In this document: piece after piece, positions 51,268-60,548 of the stretch
Numbering within the stretch: position 1 is the first letter of the stretch
How the letters are laid out: every line of letters begins with the position of its first letter
From: Pseudomonas sp. A-1
GTDB lineage: Bacteria > Pseudomonadota > Gammaproteobacteria > Pseudomonadales > Pseudomonadaceae
Reading direction: 5' to 3'
Assembly: GCF_004801855.1 (NCBI RefSeq)
Contig: NZ_SSTC01000009.1
Coordinates: 1 to 64,000, forward strand
DNA length: 64,000 nucleotides
The notes under the pieces: generated by a model
Database searches by the model: none
Seen by the model: the letters and a program-made list of their open reading frames with translations, nothing else
Told to the model about the DNA's origin: nothing
Translations under genes and position numbers: made by a program

Positions 51268-52542
51268 TCAGAACAGGTATCCGGCCGAGAAGCGCAACTG
51301 GTCGCGCTGGTCGTAGCTGCCGAACGTGCCGCCCTGGCGACCGAAGAACAGGTCGGCCTCGAGACCGAGCTTCAGCCAGTCGACCGGCTTGTAGGTGAGA
51401 ATCGCCTGGAGCAGCGCATCGTCCCCGGCCGGTGGACTGAAGGCGGCCACCAGCCGGCTCTTCAGACGGTCCTGGGCATGCGAGCCCTCCGCCGAGAGGG
51501 TGAACAGGTGCTCGCGGCGCTCCAGCAGCATGCCCGCGCGCCAGTCGAGAACCTGCTGTTCCTGCCACTGCGCGGAGATCATCCAGTCGCGGACCAGGTA
51601 GTCGACGCCGAGCAGTGCCTTGACCAGCGGGCTTTCGTCGCTGCCGAAGTCCCACGTCGGGTTGGTCAGGCGCCAGTTGTCGAAGTAGGCGACCTCGCTG
51701 CGCACCACGATGCTGTGCCCGGCATCGAGCGCGAGCCCGGTACCGACCATGGTGTAGCGGGGAAACTGCCGCTCCAGGCGTATCCGCCCATCCGCCGCCA
51801 GGCCCTCGACGGCGTACACCGGGTCCTGCTGGCGGGCATTGAGCAGCACCGCGCTGACGTCCACGTCGCCGAGCCGGCCGTTGCCGCTCAGCCCGTAGGC
51901 GAAGCCGTCGGCACCGTCGTAGTCGGGCGTCGAGTCGACCAGGAAGGTATCGGCAGGCGGTTTGGCGAACAGCGGCGAATCGAATTCGCTGCCAGCCGCG
52001 GGAGGCCGGTTCTTCTCGAAGCCGGTGATCCACAGCGCCTCCAGCTCCCAGTCGCCGAGCGGCCGGATGTAACGCACCATGGGCAGCGCGATGCGACTTT
52101 CCTCGAGCAGCGCGGTCACCCCCTCGCGGTAGTCCAGCGGGTTGATCTGGTCGAGGACGCGCAGCTCGTCGGCGCGCCCCCATACCACCTGCTGCCAGCC
52201 GACGGTCAGCTCGCCTGCGCCGAGGTAATGCCCCCAGTACAGGTGGCGCCAGTCGGCATCCAGGCGGTACTCGTCGCGGGCCTGGGCCGAATAGGGATTG
52301 TTGCCGTCGTAGCGGGCGTCGTAGCGTATCCGCCCCTTGGCCTTGTAGTAGCCGCTGTCCCAGCTGTCCTCGAGGCTGGCCTTGAAGTAGACCTCCTTCT
52401 GCGTGACCCGGTCTTCGCCATGCAGGCGCAGCGCGCTGGCCAGGCCCACTTCGGCCTCCCGGTAGAGCGAATCCGCGGTGGCCTGGCACGACAATGCGGC
52501 CAGCACGGCCAGCAGACCGCGGCAGTGATCGGCTCTCGACAC
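51268..52542 (-). CDS. DUF1302 outer-membrane protein of the lipid operon
   Basis: A 424-residue protein, with signal peptide VSRADHCRGLLAVLAALSCQ, cleavage near ATADS. GWQQVVWGRADELRVLDQIN followed by PLDYREG is the DUF1302 signature. The C-terminus ends in YLF, fitting a beta-barrel. The start is GTG at 52542, two bases after the stop of the upstream SDR, with GGGGAT as ribosome site. A shorter relative of the DUF1302 protein at 14850. In this operon it is probably the outer-membrane part of the exporter. Confidence 0.8.
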   Translation of the reverse strand: MSRADHCRGLLAVLAALSCQATADSLYREAEVGLASALRLHGEDRVTQKEVYFKASLEDSWDSGYYKAKGRIRYDARYDGNNPYSAQARDEYRLDADWRHLYWGHYLGAGELTVGWQQVVWGRADELRVLDQINPLDYREGVTALLEESRIALPMVRYIRPLGDWELEALWITGFEKNRPPAAGSEFDSPLFAKPPADTFLVDSTPDYDGADGFAYGLSGNGRLGDVDVSAVLLNARQQDPVYAVEGLAADGRIRLERQFPRYTMVGTGLALDAGHSIVVRSEVAYFDNWRLTNPTWDFGSDESPLVKALLGVDYLVRDWMISAQWQEQQVLDWRAGMLLERREHLFTLSAEGSHAQDRLKSRLVAAFSPPAGDDALLQAILTYKPVDWLKLGLEADLFFGRQGGTFGSYDQRDQLRFSAGYLF

Positions 52543-52543
52543 G

Positions 52544-53308
52544 CTACATCCCCAATCCGGCGCCGCCATCGACCACCAGGCTCTGGGCGGTGACACCCGC
52601 CGCCTCGGGGCTGGCCAGATAACGCACCAGTGCAGCCACCTCCTCGCTCTGGATGAAGCGGCGCAAGGGCAGCTTGCGCCTGGCATTGCGCTGGATCTGC
52701 TCGGGAGTCAGGCCGGCCATGCCGGCCTGCACCGCCAGTTCGTGGCGCAGCATCGGCGTGTCGACCCAGGCCGGCAGGATCGCGTTCACCGTGATCTGCT
52801 GCGCGGCCAGATCGAGCGCCAGCGCCTTGGTCATCCCGACGATGCCGTGCTTCGAGGCGCAATAGGCGGTGTTGCGCACCTTGCCGGCGCGGCCAAGGAT
52901 CGAGGCCATGTTGACGATCCGCCCATGCCGGGGGATCAGCGGCAGGCACAGCGCGGTCACGTAGAAGGTGCCGCTGAGGTTCACTGCGATCACCCTGTGC
53001 CAGGTGTCCAGGTCCTCGGGCTCGTTCTCGTCGCAGATGCCGGCGCTGTTCACCAGCACGTCGATCTGCCCGTGGCGACGGGCCAGGTCCTCGAACAGCC
53101 GCTGCAGACCGGGCAGATCGGCGATGTCGGCGAAGTGGGACTCGATGCTCTCCCGCGCCGGATGGCCGGCCGTCCAGCCCTCCAGCTCGCCCAGGTCGCG
53201 GTCGAGCAGGACCAGGCGATGGCCGCCCGCCCCTGCGAAGGACTCCGCGACGGCCCTGCCGATGCCTTTCGCCGCGCCGGTGACGAGAATCGTACGAGTC
53301 TTGCTCAT
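52544..53308 (-). CDS. Short-chain dehydrogenase/reductase of the lipid operon
   Basis: A 254-residue SDR with TGAAKGIG, NSAG, YCASK and a VVDGGAGLGM C-terminus. It is not the FabG type of the next gene. Its start overlaps the FabG-like stop by ATGA. The second SDR could oxidise or reduce the 3-hydroxy group, or act on the final product. Substrate not visible from sequence. Confidence 0.87.
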   Translation of the reverse strand: MSKTRTILVTGAAKGIGRAVAESFAGAGGHRLVLLDRDLGELEGWTAGHPARESIESHFADIADLPGLQRLFEDLARRHGQIDVLVNSAGICDENEPEDLDTWHRVIAVNLSGTFYVTALCLPLIPRHGRIVNMASILGRAGKVRNTAYCASKHGIVGMTKALALDLAAQQITVNAILPAWVDTPMLRHELAVQAGMAGLTPEQIQRNARRKLPLRRFIQSEEVAALVRYLASPEAAGVTAQSLVVDGGAGLGM

Positions 53309-54042
53309 GGCATTTTCAGCCCGCCGTTGACCGGCAGGACCTCCCCGGTCATGTAGAGTGCGCGTTCGGCCACGAACAGCACCGCCTCGGCGATTTCCTC
53401 GGGCTCGGCGTAGCGCTTGATCAGCAGGCGCTCGCGGATTGCTTCCGCCATGCTGCCGATCAGCGCCTCGCTCATCTCGGTGCGCACGATGCCGGGAGCG
53501 ATGGCGTTGACGCGGATGTTGCGCGGCGCCAGCTCGACGGCCAGGGCGCGGGTCAGCGCCTCGACGCCGCCCTTGGCGGCGGCATAGTTGCTCTGTCCCT
53601 TGCCCGGGCGCTGGGCAGCCACCGAACTGAGGTTGACGATGCTGCCGCTGCGCCGGCGCAGCATTCCCGGCAGCGCCTGCTGGCAGCACAGCAGCGTGCC
53701 GACCAGGTTGGTCTGGATGACACTGACGATGTCCTCTTCGGGCAACACCGCCAGCAGGCCATCGCGGGTGATGCCGGCGTTGTTCACCAGCAGGTCGATG
53801 CGCTGGTATTCCTCCTCCACTCGCGCGAAGAAGGCAGCGATGCTGTCGCTCTCGCCGATGTCGCAGCGCAAGGCCAGGCACGGTCGCCCCATCGCCTCGA
53901 TCTCTTCGCGCAGGGCCATCGCCGCTGCCTCGTCGCGCACGTAGCTGAAGGCAATCCGGTAGCCGGCTCCTGCCAGCACCCGGACGATCGCCCTGCCGAT
54001 GCCCCGGCTGCCGCCGGTGACCACCGCAGTCTTGTTGTGCAT
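53305..54042 (-). CDS. 3-oxoacyl-ACP reductase, FabG-like
   Basis: A 245-residue reductase with TGGSRGIGRAI, NNAGITRDGLL, YAAAKGGVEALTRALAVELA and VNGGLKMP. It carries the FabG pattern, including NNAGITRD. It reduces 3-oxoacyl-ACP with NADPH in the chain-elongation cycle. Nine bases after the aminotransferase-reductase stop. The cycle has no dehydratase or enoyl reductase in the operon, so these must come from the host fatty acid synthase or the product keeps its oxygen groups. Confidence 0.9.
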   Translation of the reverse strand: MHNKTAVVTGGSRGIGRAIVRVLAGAGYRIAFSYVRDEAAAMALREEIEAMGRPCLALRCDIGESDSIAAFFARVEEEYQRIDLLVNNAGITRDGLLAVLPEEDIVSVIQTNLVGTLLCCQQALPGMLRRRSGSIVNLSSVAAQRPGKGQSNYAAAKGGVEALTRALAVELAPRNIRVNAIAPGIVRTEMSEALIGSMAEAIRERLLIKRYAEPEEIAEAVLFVAERALYMTGEVLPVNGGLKMP

Positions 54043-54051
54043 GTCGTTTCC

Positions 54052-56922
54052 TTACAGGGAGTTGTCCGTCTTGATCCGGGCCAGCCCGAAGCCGTGGGTC
54101 GCGGCGATGGCGCGGATCTGCTGTACCTGCTCGCGGCTGATATCGCCGTAGGAGTAGTGCCGGCTCATGCCCGCCAGCCCCATCAGCACCGACTCGGCCA
54201 TGCAGGCGTAGAGCTGTCCCTCGCCGAGATAGGCGCGTACGTTTTCCGCCAGGCCGTCGCCGAACGGGGTCTGCACGATGCCGCCGTGCATGTAGAGCAG
54301 GTCGGGACGCTGCGCCGCCACCGCCTGGTCGACGTTGAGCGGCACGGCGATATCGCAGACCACGCCGTTCTCGGCGAAATGCCCGGCCTGCAGGAAAGCC
54401 TGCGGCGCATTGGCTGCGCAGAGCACGATGCGCGCCTGGCGCAGGCTGTCGAGATCGTTGCCGACGACGATGAACGCCTCATCCCCGAGGCGCTCGGCCA
54501 CGAAACGGAACAGCCGGCGGCCGAGATCCGGAGCATCGCCATACAGCTGCAGCAACGCCTCGACCCCCTCCAGCTGCAGCAGGCGCCTGGCCAGCCGGTC
54601 GTGCTCGCTTGTGCCGGCACGAATCGAGCGTGCGGCATCCATGTAGATCAGCTCGGCAGTCTTCTCCAGGCGGCGCAGCGAGCCCTCGCGGCCGCTGCCG
54701 ATCAGCAGCAGACGATCGACCTGCATCGACAGCAGCGAGGCGTAGGTCGAGGCGATGTTGCCGGCCGCGCCGACCACTGCGGCGGTCTCCCTGGCCAGGT
54801 CGATGCCCTGGCGGGCGCAGCCCTGCTCGATGGCCTCCAGCCCCATGCCGATGGTCAGGGCATTGCCGGAGGTCAGCGCGACATCCGGGATCTGCAGGGA
54901 CTGGCAGTTGTTGGTGACGATCGAGGTGTACATCCCCAGTCCCGCGATGCGGCAGCCGTCGGCGCGGGCATCGCGGATGCGTGCGGCGATCTCCTCGCGG
55001 ATCGGCTGCAGGTCGCCGCTGGCCATGTATCCGGCCATTGCGCTGGAGTCCATGCACAGCGGATAGAGGGTGAACTCCACCGCCGTGCCCAGCCGCGAGC
55101 GAATGGTCACCGGGCCTATGGGCGCGGCCCTGCGCTCGGGAGCCGTGCGTTCGACGAAGGCGCGCTTCTGCTCCGCGTCGAGCACGGCGAGCGAAGGGTC
55201 GACGTCGCCGAGCATGCCGGTGTCGATCAGATGGTTGATGAAGGCCACCCTGGCTACCACCGGGGTGCCCTGCTCAGGCTTTGGGCGCGGGCTCTCCTCG
55301 CCGAAGCTCTCCTCGCGTGGCGGCACTTCGGGCAGCAGGTCGGCGCACACCGCCGCGGCCAGCGGCAGTGCATCGCGCCGGCGGAGCATCTCGCAGACCC
55401 GCTGCAGCGCCGCGAGCAGGCCGTCGATTTCGGCATGACTGATGCACGCCGGCGGCTCCAGGCGGATCACGTTGGCGTTGCTGCCCGAAGGGGCCACACG
55501 CAGGTGCTCGTGCTGCAGCAGGTAGCCGGCGATCAGATAGCCGAGCGCATCGTTGTACTGCGCCGAGGCCTGCACCAGCGAGCTGCTGTCGCTCAGGTCG
55601 TGCAGCTCGATGCCGAGCAGCAGGCCGCGGCCGCGCACGTCGGCGATCACGTCCGGGTAGTAGTCCTTGAGCTCGCACAGCGAAGCCTTGAGATACTCGC
55701 CCTTGCTGCGGATGTCCTCGAGCATCGCCCCGCCGTCCGCCTGCAGGCGCTGCAGGGACTGCAGAGCCACCCGACAGGACAGGTCGTCTTCGGCGAAGGT
55801 CGAGCTGTGGATGTAGCTGAAGTCGGTCTCGTAGTGGCTGGCACGGATCAGCGTGGCGGCGATCTTGGTCAGGCCACCACCCAGCGCCTTGGACAGGCAG
55901 TAGTAGTCGCCGAGCAGGCGCAGCTGGCTGCTGGCCAGCAGCGTGCCGGTGCGGCCGAAGCCCGACTGCACCTCGTCGACGATCAGCGGACAACCCAGCT
56001 CGTTGCACAGCCGGCGCAGCGCCAGACAGGCTTCTGCGGGAATTTCGTGGATGCCGCCCTCGCCCTGGATCGGTTCGAGCAGTATCGCGGCGATGCTGCT
56101 GCACGGCTCCCGATGCAGCACCGGGCGCGCGCCGGCGAACTCCAGACTCAGCCAGTCGCGGCGGTGCCGCTGGCGCAGTTCCTCGAGCTGCAGGGGCTGC
56201 TCGGGGTCGACGAAATCGACATTCAGCCCGAAGCGGGCGAAAGGCTGGCGGTATTGCCGCCCGTAGGTGAGCTGCACACTGCTGACCAGCTTGCCGTGGA
56301 AGCTGCGCCGCATGGCGACGAACACCGGAGCGGCATGCAGCTGGGCCAGGTTGTGCTGGCGCACGGCCTCGGCCAGCTGGCGCAGGGTCACCGTGGTCAG
56401 GTGCGCCGGCAGCAGGCCGGCCGGCAGCTCGAGTTCGCCCACATCGAACTCGACGTACGCCTGCTGACCGCCGGAAAGACCGGCCAGGACGAAGTCCCGC
56501 TGGTCGAAGGCGGCCTGCAAACGCTTCTGGCGGCTGAACTCGGCGTGCTTGATGGCGATCTCCACCGCTTCGGCGCCGCTGTTGGAGAAGGTCGACACGA
56601 AGTGCTCGGCGCAGCCCAGCTCCTGGCCGAGCGCCTCGCTCAGCCGCCGCCCCAGCTCGCCGGCGGCCCTGCGCACCGACATCTGTGCGTTGAAGGGCGC
56701 CTGCTCGCGCAGCAGAGCGCAGAGCAGTTCGACCAGTTCGGGGTCGTTATGGCCGAACAGCGCGGCACCATAGCCGCCCAGGAAGTCGGTCACGGCCACC
56801 TCGGCTCCCGCGGCGTCACGGCGGAACAGCTTGCTGCCACTGGCACGATGGAACTGGCATTCCAGACCCAGCGCCTGCATCAGTTCGACGTAGCGGGGCC
56901 TTACATAGTCGCGGTAATCCAT
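54052..56922 (-). CDS. Class III aminotransferase fused to acyl-ACP-reductase-like domain
   Basis: A 956-residue fusion. Residues 1-510: a class III PLP aminotransferase, with Asp316 in DEVQSGFGRTG and the PLP lysine 345 in LSKALGGG. A linker (515-600) follows. Residues 600-956 resemble cyanobacterial acyl-ACP reductase: IAGLGMYTSIVTNN, LTSGNALTIG and Rossmann GAAGNIASTY (718-727), then VLCAANAPQAFLQAGHF, where the active-site Cys may be. The reductase would give a fatty aldehyde from acyl-ACP and the aminotransferase a fatty amine. The order of domains is the reverse of the reaction order. Function is inferred from these two domains; tambjamine TamH is a mechanistic parallel. AGGATGTGAG precedes the ATG. 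Confidence 0.85.
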   Translation of the reverse strand: MDYRDYVRPRYVELMQALGLECQFHRASGSKLFRRDAAGAEVAVTDFLGGYGAALFGHNDPELVELLCALLREQAPFNAQMSVRRAAGELGRRLSEALGQELGCAEHFVSTFSNSGAEAVEIAIKHAEFSRQKRLQAAFDQRDFVLAGLSGGQQAYVEFDVGELELPAGLLPAHLTTVTLRQLAEAVRQHNLAQLHAAPVFVAMRRSFHGKLVSSVQLTYGRQYRQPFARFGLNVDFVDPEQPLQLEELRQRHRRDWLSLEFAGARPVLHREPCSSIAAILLEPIQGEGGIHEIPAEACLALRRLCNELGCPLIVDEVQSGFGRTGTLLASSQLRLLGDYYCLSKALGGGLTKIAATLIRASHYETDFSYIHSSTFAEDDLSCRVALQSLQRLQADGGAMLEDIRSKGEYLKASLCELKDYYPDVIADVRGRGLLLGIELHDLSDSSSLVQASAQYNDALGYLIAGYLLQHEHLRVAPSGSNANVIRLEPPACISHAEIDGLLAALQRVCEMLRRRDALPLAAAVCADLLPEVPPREESFGEESPRPKPEQGTPVVARVAFINHLIDTGMLGDVDPSLAVLDAEQKRAFVERTAPERRAAPIGPVTIRSRLGTAVEFTLYPLCMDSSAMAGYMASGDLQPIREEIAARIRDARADGCRIAGLGMYTSIVTNNCQSLQIPDVALTSGNALTIGMGLEAIEQGCARQGIDLARETAAVVGAAGNIASTYASLLSMQVDRLLLIGSGREGSLRRLEKTAELIYMDAARSIRAGTSEHDRLARRLLQLEGVEALLQLYGDAPDLGRRLFRFVAERLGDEAFIVVGNDLDSLRQARIVLCAANAPQAFLQAGHFAENGVVCDIAVPLNVDQAVAAQRPDLLYMHGGIVQTPFGDGLAENVRAYLGEGQLYACMAESVLMGLAGMSRHYSYGDISREQVQQIRAIAATHGFGLARIKTDNSL

Positions 56923-56990
56923 TGGGACTCACATCCTTTCACTGAAGAGACAGCCCGCAGCCGGCAGTGGCCGCGCGCTGCGTGCGGGTA

Positions 56991-58193
56991 CTAGCTGGCC
57001 AGCTCGAGCCGGTAGCAGGCGCTGAAGCCGTTGTCGTCGCGGCCGACCACTGTGGCCCGGCGGATCGGCACCTCGCGTCCGCTGCCGACGACGAAGGGCA
57101 GCCGGTCGTCGACCGGATACCTCAGCCCGGCGAGCGGGGGCGCGTAGCCGGCCTGCATGGCGCTGCGAGCCAGAATCAGATCGACCAGGCTGGGTGCTGC
57201 GCTGAGGATTCCGGTAAGCGGCTGCGCAGCGCCGACATGCGCGGCCGGGATCCGGCCCAGGCGGGCACTCAGCCGCCGGTCCTGCTCCGGCTCGCCGCTG
57301 GCAGTGCAGACCAGCAGGTCGGTCGACTCGGCCGGCAGCTGCAGGGCGTCGAGGCTGGCGTGCGCCGTCTGACCGACCAGGCACACGTGCGCCGCGGTCG
57401 GCAGATCCGCGCAGCGCTGCAGCACCAGTGCCGCGGCGCCCTCACCGGCAATGCCGCCCCGGCCGCGTTCGTCGAACGCCAGGAAGGCCTCAGTGCCATT
57501 GGCGGAAATGACTCCGGCGCGAACCAGCGCGGCGAGCGCCAGCGCGTCGAGTTCGCTGCCAGAGCCGACCACGATGGCGGCATCGATACGGCCGCTGCGC
57601 AGCGCGGCGCAGGCCTCGCGCAAGGCCGCCTGGTTGCCGGCGACGCCCTGCATGAAGGCGCTGCCCTCGCATTCCAGACGGTGGGCCAGGCTGACCACCC
57701 CGAGCAGGCCGTTGCTGAGACTCTTCAGCACCAGGAAGGGGTCCAGGGCACGCTCATGCAGCACGCGCCGGCTGAGCCCGGCCTTGTCCAGACCGAGCTC
57801 GCTGGAGCAATCGCGCAGCAACTCGGCGTAGGCATCGAGCGAGGGATGGGTGTAGCCCCCCTGACAGCCATAGAGTCCCAGGCGCAGCCGCCCCTGCTGC
57901 GGATCGATCCCGGCCTCCGCGAGCGCCTGGCCGACCGCACTGACGCCCCAGGCCAGCGCCGGCGTGCAGTAGCGGTGCAGGTTGCGCGGCACCTCCTGAC
58001 GGCAGCGCTGCTGGACGTCCTCGGCGACGTGGCCGAAGGCGACCACCCGCCGACTGTGGAAGTGCCTGGCACGCAGTGGTCCGATGCCGCTGCGCCCGGC
58101 CCGCGCGGCCGCCCAGAAGGGGGCGACGCCCCAGCCGGTGGCCAGCACGCAACCGGCACCGCTGATGGCGATCCGCTGATCGACGTGCTTCAT
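56991..58193 (-). CDS. Ketosynthase-like protein without the active-site Cys (KS-beta type)
   Basis: A 400-residue thiolase-fold protein. Where ketosynthases have the nucleophile in SSACAGA, this one reads SAFMQGVAG, so Cys is replaced as in chain-length factors (Gln at or next to the site). The HGT and GH histidines are not found either. Together with the intact ketosynthase at 58190, whose stop overlaps its start by ATGA, it could form a KS-alpha/beta heterodimer that fixes chain length. Confidence 0.78.
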   Translation of the reverse strand: MKHVDQRIAISGAGCVLATGWGVAPFWAAARAGRSGIGPLRARHFHSRRVVAFGHVAEDVQQRCRQEVPRNLHRYCTPALAWGVSAVGQALAEAGIDPQQGRLRLGLYGCQGGYTHPSLDAYAELLRDCSSELGLDKAGLSRRVLHERALDPFLVLKSLSNGLLGVVSLAHRLECEGSAFMQGVAGNQAALREACAALRSGRIDAAIVVGSGSELDALALAALVRAGVISANGTEAFLAFDERGRGGIAGEGAAALVLQRCADLPTAAHVCLVGQTAHASLDALQLPAESTDLLVCTASGEPEQDRRLSARLGRIPAAHVGAAQPLTGILSAAPSLVDLILARSAMQAGYAPPLAGLRYPVDDRLPFVVGSGREVPIRRATVVGRDDNGFSACYRLELAS

Positions 58194-59488
58194 CCTCGGC
58201 TCTCCCGGTATTTGCCCAGCACCAGCGACGCGTTGAGGCCGCCGAAACCGAACGAGTTGCTGAGCGCTACCTGCACCGGGCGGCTGACCGCCCGCTGCGC
58301 GCAGTAGTCCAGATCGCAGTCGGGGTCCGGGTGCTGCAGGTTGAGGGTCGGCGGAATGCGATCGTCGCGGCAGGAAAGCGCCGTGACGATGAACTCGGGT
58401 GCCCCCGCCGCGGCGATCAGATGGCCGAACTGCGACTTGTTGGCGCAAACAGCCAGCTGGCGGTAATGCTCCTCCTCGGCGAACACGTTCTTGATCGCCA
58501 GGGTTTCCGCCACATCGTTGAGCGGCGTGGACGTCCCGTGGGCATTGACCAGATCGACCTGCCGCGGCCGCACACCGGCATCCTCCAGAGCCGCGCGCAT
58601 GGCCAGGGCAGCGCCGCGTCCCTGCGGATCCGGAGCGGTGACCTTGTAGCCATCCAGACTGCTGCCATAGCCGAGCACCTCGGCATAGGGCGTGGCGCCA
58701 CGGGCCAGCGCCCGTTCCAGCCGCTCGAGGACCACGAAGCCACCGCCTTCGCCGGCGACCAGGCCGCTGCGGTCGCGATCGAACGGCCGACACAGCTCGC
58801 TGCCCCAGCGCTGCTCGCTGCTGACGGCACCCAGCAGGTAAAGCGCGCTCATGGTGTCGAGATTGAGCACCGAATCGGCCCCGCCGGCCACGGCGACATC
58901 CACCTCGCCGCGCCGGATCATCCGGAAGGCATTGCCGATCGCCTGCGCAGCGCCCGCACAGGCGCTGCTGACGTTGAGCACCGGGCCTTCGCAGGAGAAG
59001 TCCGCGGCGATCAGCCGCGACAGCCGGTCGTTGGCCTGTCGCAGCGAGCCATCCGCGTGGACCTGCGCAGAACGCTGCATCAGGTGGCGCCAGTCCGCCC
59101 CCTGGCCGCCATCGGCGGGCAGCGCCAGACGCATGTCGGCGAGCATGTGCTGGGGCGCGCCGGATGCCGTCAGCACCGCGGCACGGCTGAGTTCGCTGAC
59201 GGCCAGGCCGCTGTCGGCGACCGCCTGGGTGGCGGCGATCCAGCCAAGGCGACTGCGTTTCTCCATGGGCATGTCCCACGCCGGATGCCCCTGCAGTCCG
59301 GACGGCAGGCGCGTGATGTCGACGGCCGCGGCGAACCGCACCGGAAAGCCGCCGTCCTCGATTTCCTCGGGTTGCCAGGGCGCTACGCAGTGCCTGCCGC
59401 GCAGCATCTGCTGCCACATGTCCTGCCATTGGAAACCGAAGCCGGTCACCGCCCCCATCCCGGTGATCACTACCCTTGCTCCGTTCAT
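58190..59488 (-). CDS. 3-oxoacyl-ACP synthase II (FabF-like)
   Basis: A 432-residue ketosynthase. Cys177 in SSACAGAAQAIG, His317 in NAHGTSTPLND and His356 in NKSQFGHLIA are the complete catalytic triad. The reading is FabF-like from VVITGMGAVTGFG to the C-terminal SNSFGFGGLNASLVLG. It elongates acyl-ACP with malonyl-ACP. Overlaps its neighbours on both sides by ATGA. Confidence 0.92.
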   Translation of the reverse strand: MNGARVVITGMGAVTGFGFQWQDMWQQMLRGRHCVAPWQPEEIEDGGFPVRFAAAVDITRLPSGLQGHPAWDMPMEKRSRLGWIAATQAVADSGLAVSELSRAAVLTASGAPQHMLADMRLALPADGGQGADWRHLMQRSAQVHADGSLRQANDRLSRLIAADFSCEGPVLNVSSACAGAAQAIGNAFRMIRRGEVDVAVAGGADSVLNLDTMSALYLLGAVSSEQRWGSELCRPFDRDRSGLVAGEGGGFVVLERLERALARGATPYAEVLGYGSSLDGYKVTAPDPQGRGAALAMRAALEDAGVRPRQVDLVNAHGTSTPLNDVAETLAIKNVFAEEEHYRQLAVCANKSQFGHLIAAAGAPEFIVTALSCRDDRIPPTLNLQHPDPDCDLDYCAQRAVSRPVQVALSNSFGFGGLNASLVLGKYRESRG

Positions 59489-60546
59489 GCCTTCTCCTTC
59501 CAGGTGATTGCCAGCAGCATGGCGTCGCAGTGCCCTGCCCGGCTGACACTCGGCAGCAGCACATGGCGCAGGCGGGGCTCGCGTTCATGACGCGGATCGC
59601 CGATCAGGGCAGCGATCTCGGTAGCAAGGCCGCTGGCGCCCAGTTCGCCGGTTACCTCCCGGGTATCGCGCAGGACGGCACAGGCAGCGAACGGCTCGCT
59701 GGCGGCAAGATCGGGGACGCTGCCGCCAAGCCAGTCGATGTCGCGCGGCGTCAGGCGCTCCGCCTGCAGCGCCTGACGCACGGCCTGCTGCAGCACTGCC
59801 GGGCGGCGCTGCGGGTCGGCACTGAAGCCACGGCCGTAACCGGCCACCCGCACCACGAGGCCTTCGAGCGGCGGCTGGGCGGCCAGCAGCAGTGCCGCGG
59901 CCCCCTCCCCGTACAGCACGTCCTGGCCCGGCTCGTCGCGCAGGAACAGGGCCGGCGTCAGGTTCGGGCTGCAGCTGACCGACAGCACCGCATCGGCCCG
60001 CCCCTCGGCGATTTCCGCAACCGCCTCGATCAGCGCATCGAAGCCGGCACCGACCTGCGCGCAATAGCCCGCCATGACGCCCCGGCAGTCCAGCGCTTCG
60101 GCGACATAGGCCATGACCGAGCTGTTGAGCAGGGTCAACGCGTGTAGCGGCGGGGTGTTGGCCAGCAGCTGCGCAAGAAGCCTGTCCGGCTCGCGCTCGA
60201 TGGCTTCGACCGCATCCCAGCAGGGACTGGGCGCGTCAACCTCGGGTATCGCCGCCGTCAGCCCTACCCGCTGCGCCGGCAGTCGCAACTCGCGCAGAGC
60301 CGGCGCCAGTCGTGCGGCGCAGTGCAGCAGGCGCAGCCCCTGCGGCTCGACGCTGCGCTGGATCTTGCGGTCGAACAGATCCGCCGGCAGCCGCGGAGCC
60401 GCCACGGCATGCGCCGTTCGCTCGGCGGCGAACGGCAGAGGCCGCGGCTGTGGCACCGCGCCGTGGAGATCGCCGGCCTCGCTGCCGGCGGCATTGAGTA
60501 CGGAGGCCGCCACCAGGTACACCGGCCTTCCCTGCAACATGGTCAT
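59485..60546 (-). CDS. Ketosynthase-like protein without catalytic histidines
   Basis: A 353-residue thiolase-fold protein, shorter than ketosynthases. A Cys (GYCAQVGAGFDAL) may align with the active site, but the HGT motif is replaced (GSVPDLAASEPF) and the final GH is absent (LGASGLATEIAAL). It is probably non-catalytic and a partner of the ketosynthase at 60549, as the second degenerate copy is of the one at 58190. GGAGGGCTTGAGC precedes ATG 60546. Confidence 0.72.
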   Translation of the reverse strand: MTMLQGRPVYLVAASVLNAAGSEAGDLHGAVPQPRPLPFAAERTAHAVAAPRLPADLFDRKIQRSVEPQGLRLLHCAARLAPALRELRLPAQRVGLTAAIPEVDAPSPCWDAVEAIEREPDRLLAQLLANTPPLHALTLLNSSVMAYVAEALDCRGVMAGYCAQVGAGFDALIEAVAEIAEGRADAVLSVSCSPNLTPALFLRDEPGQDVLYGEGAAALLLAAQPPLEGLVVRVAGYGRGFSADPQRRPAVLQQAVRQALQAERLTPRDIDWLGGSVPDLAASEPFAACAVLRDTREVTGELGASGLATEIAALIGDPRHEREPRLRHVLLPSVSRAGHCDAMLLAITWKEKA

Positions 60547-60548
60547 GC

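Noticed and set aside
54037-56994. A 985-codon open frame on the plus strand
   Set aside because: It is antisense to the aminotransferase-reductase fusion and has the same shadow composition.
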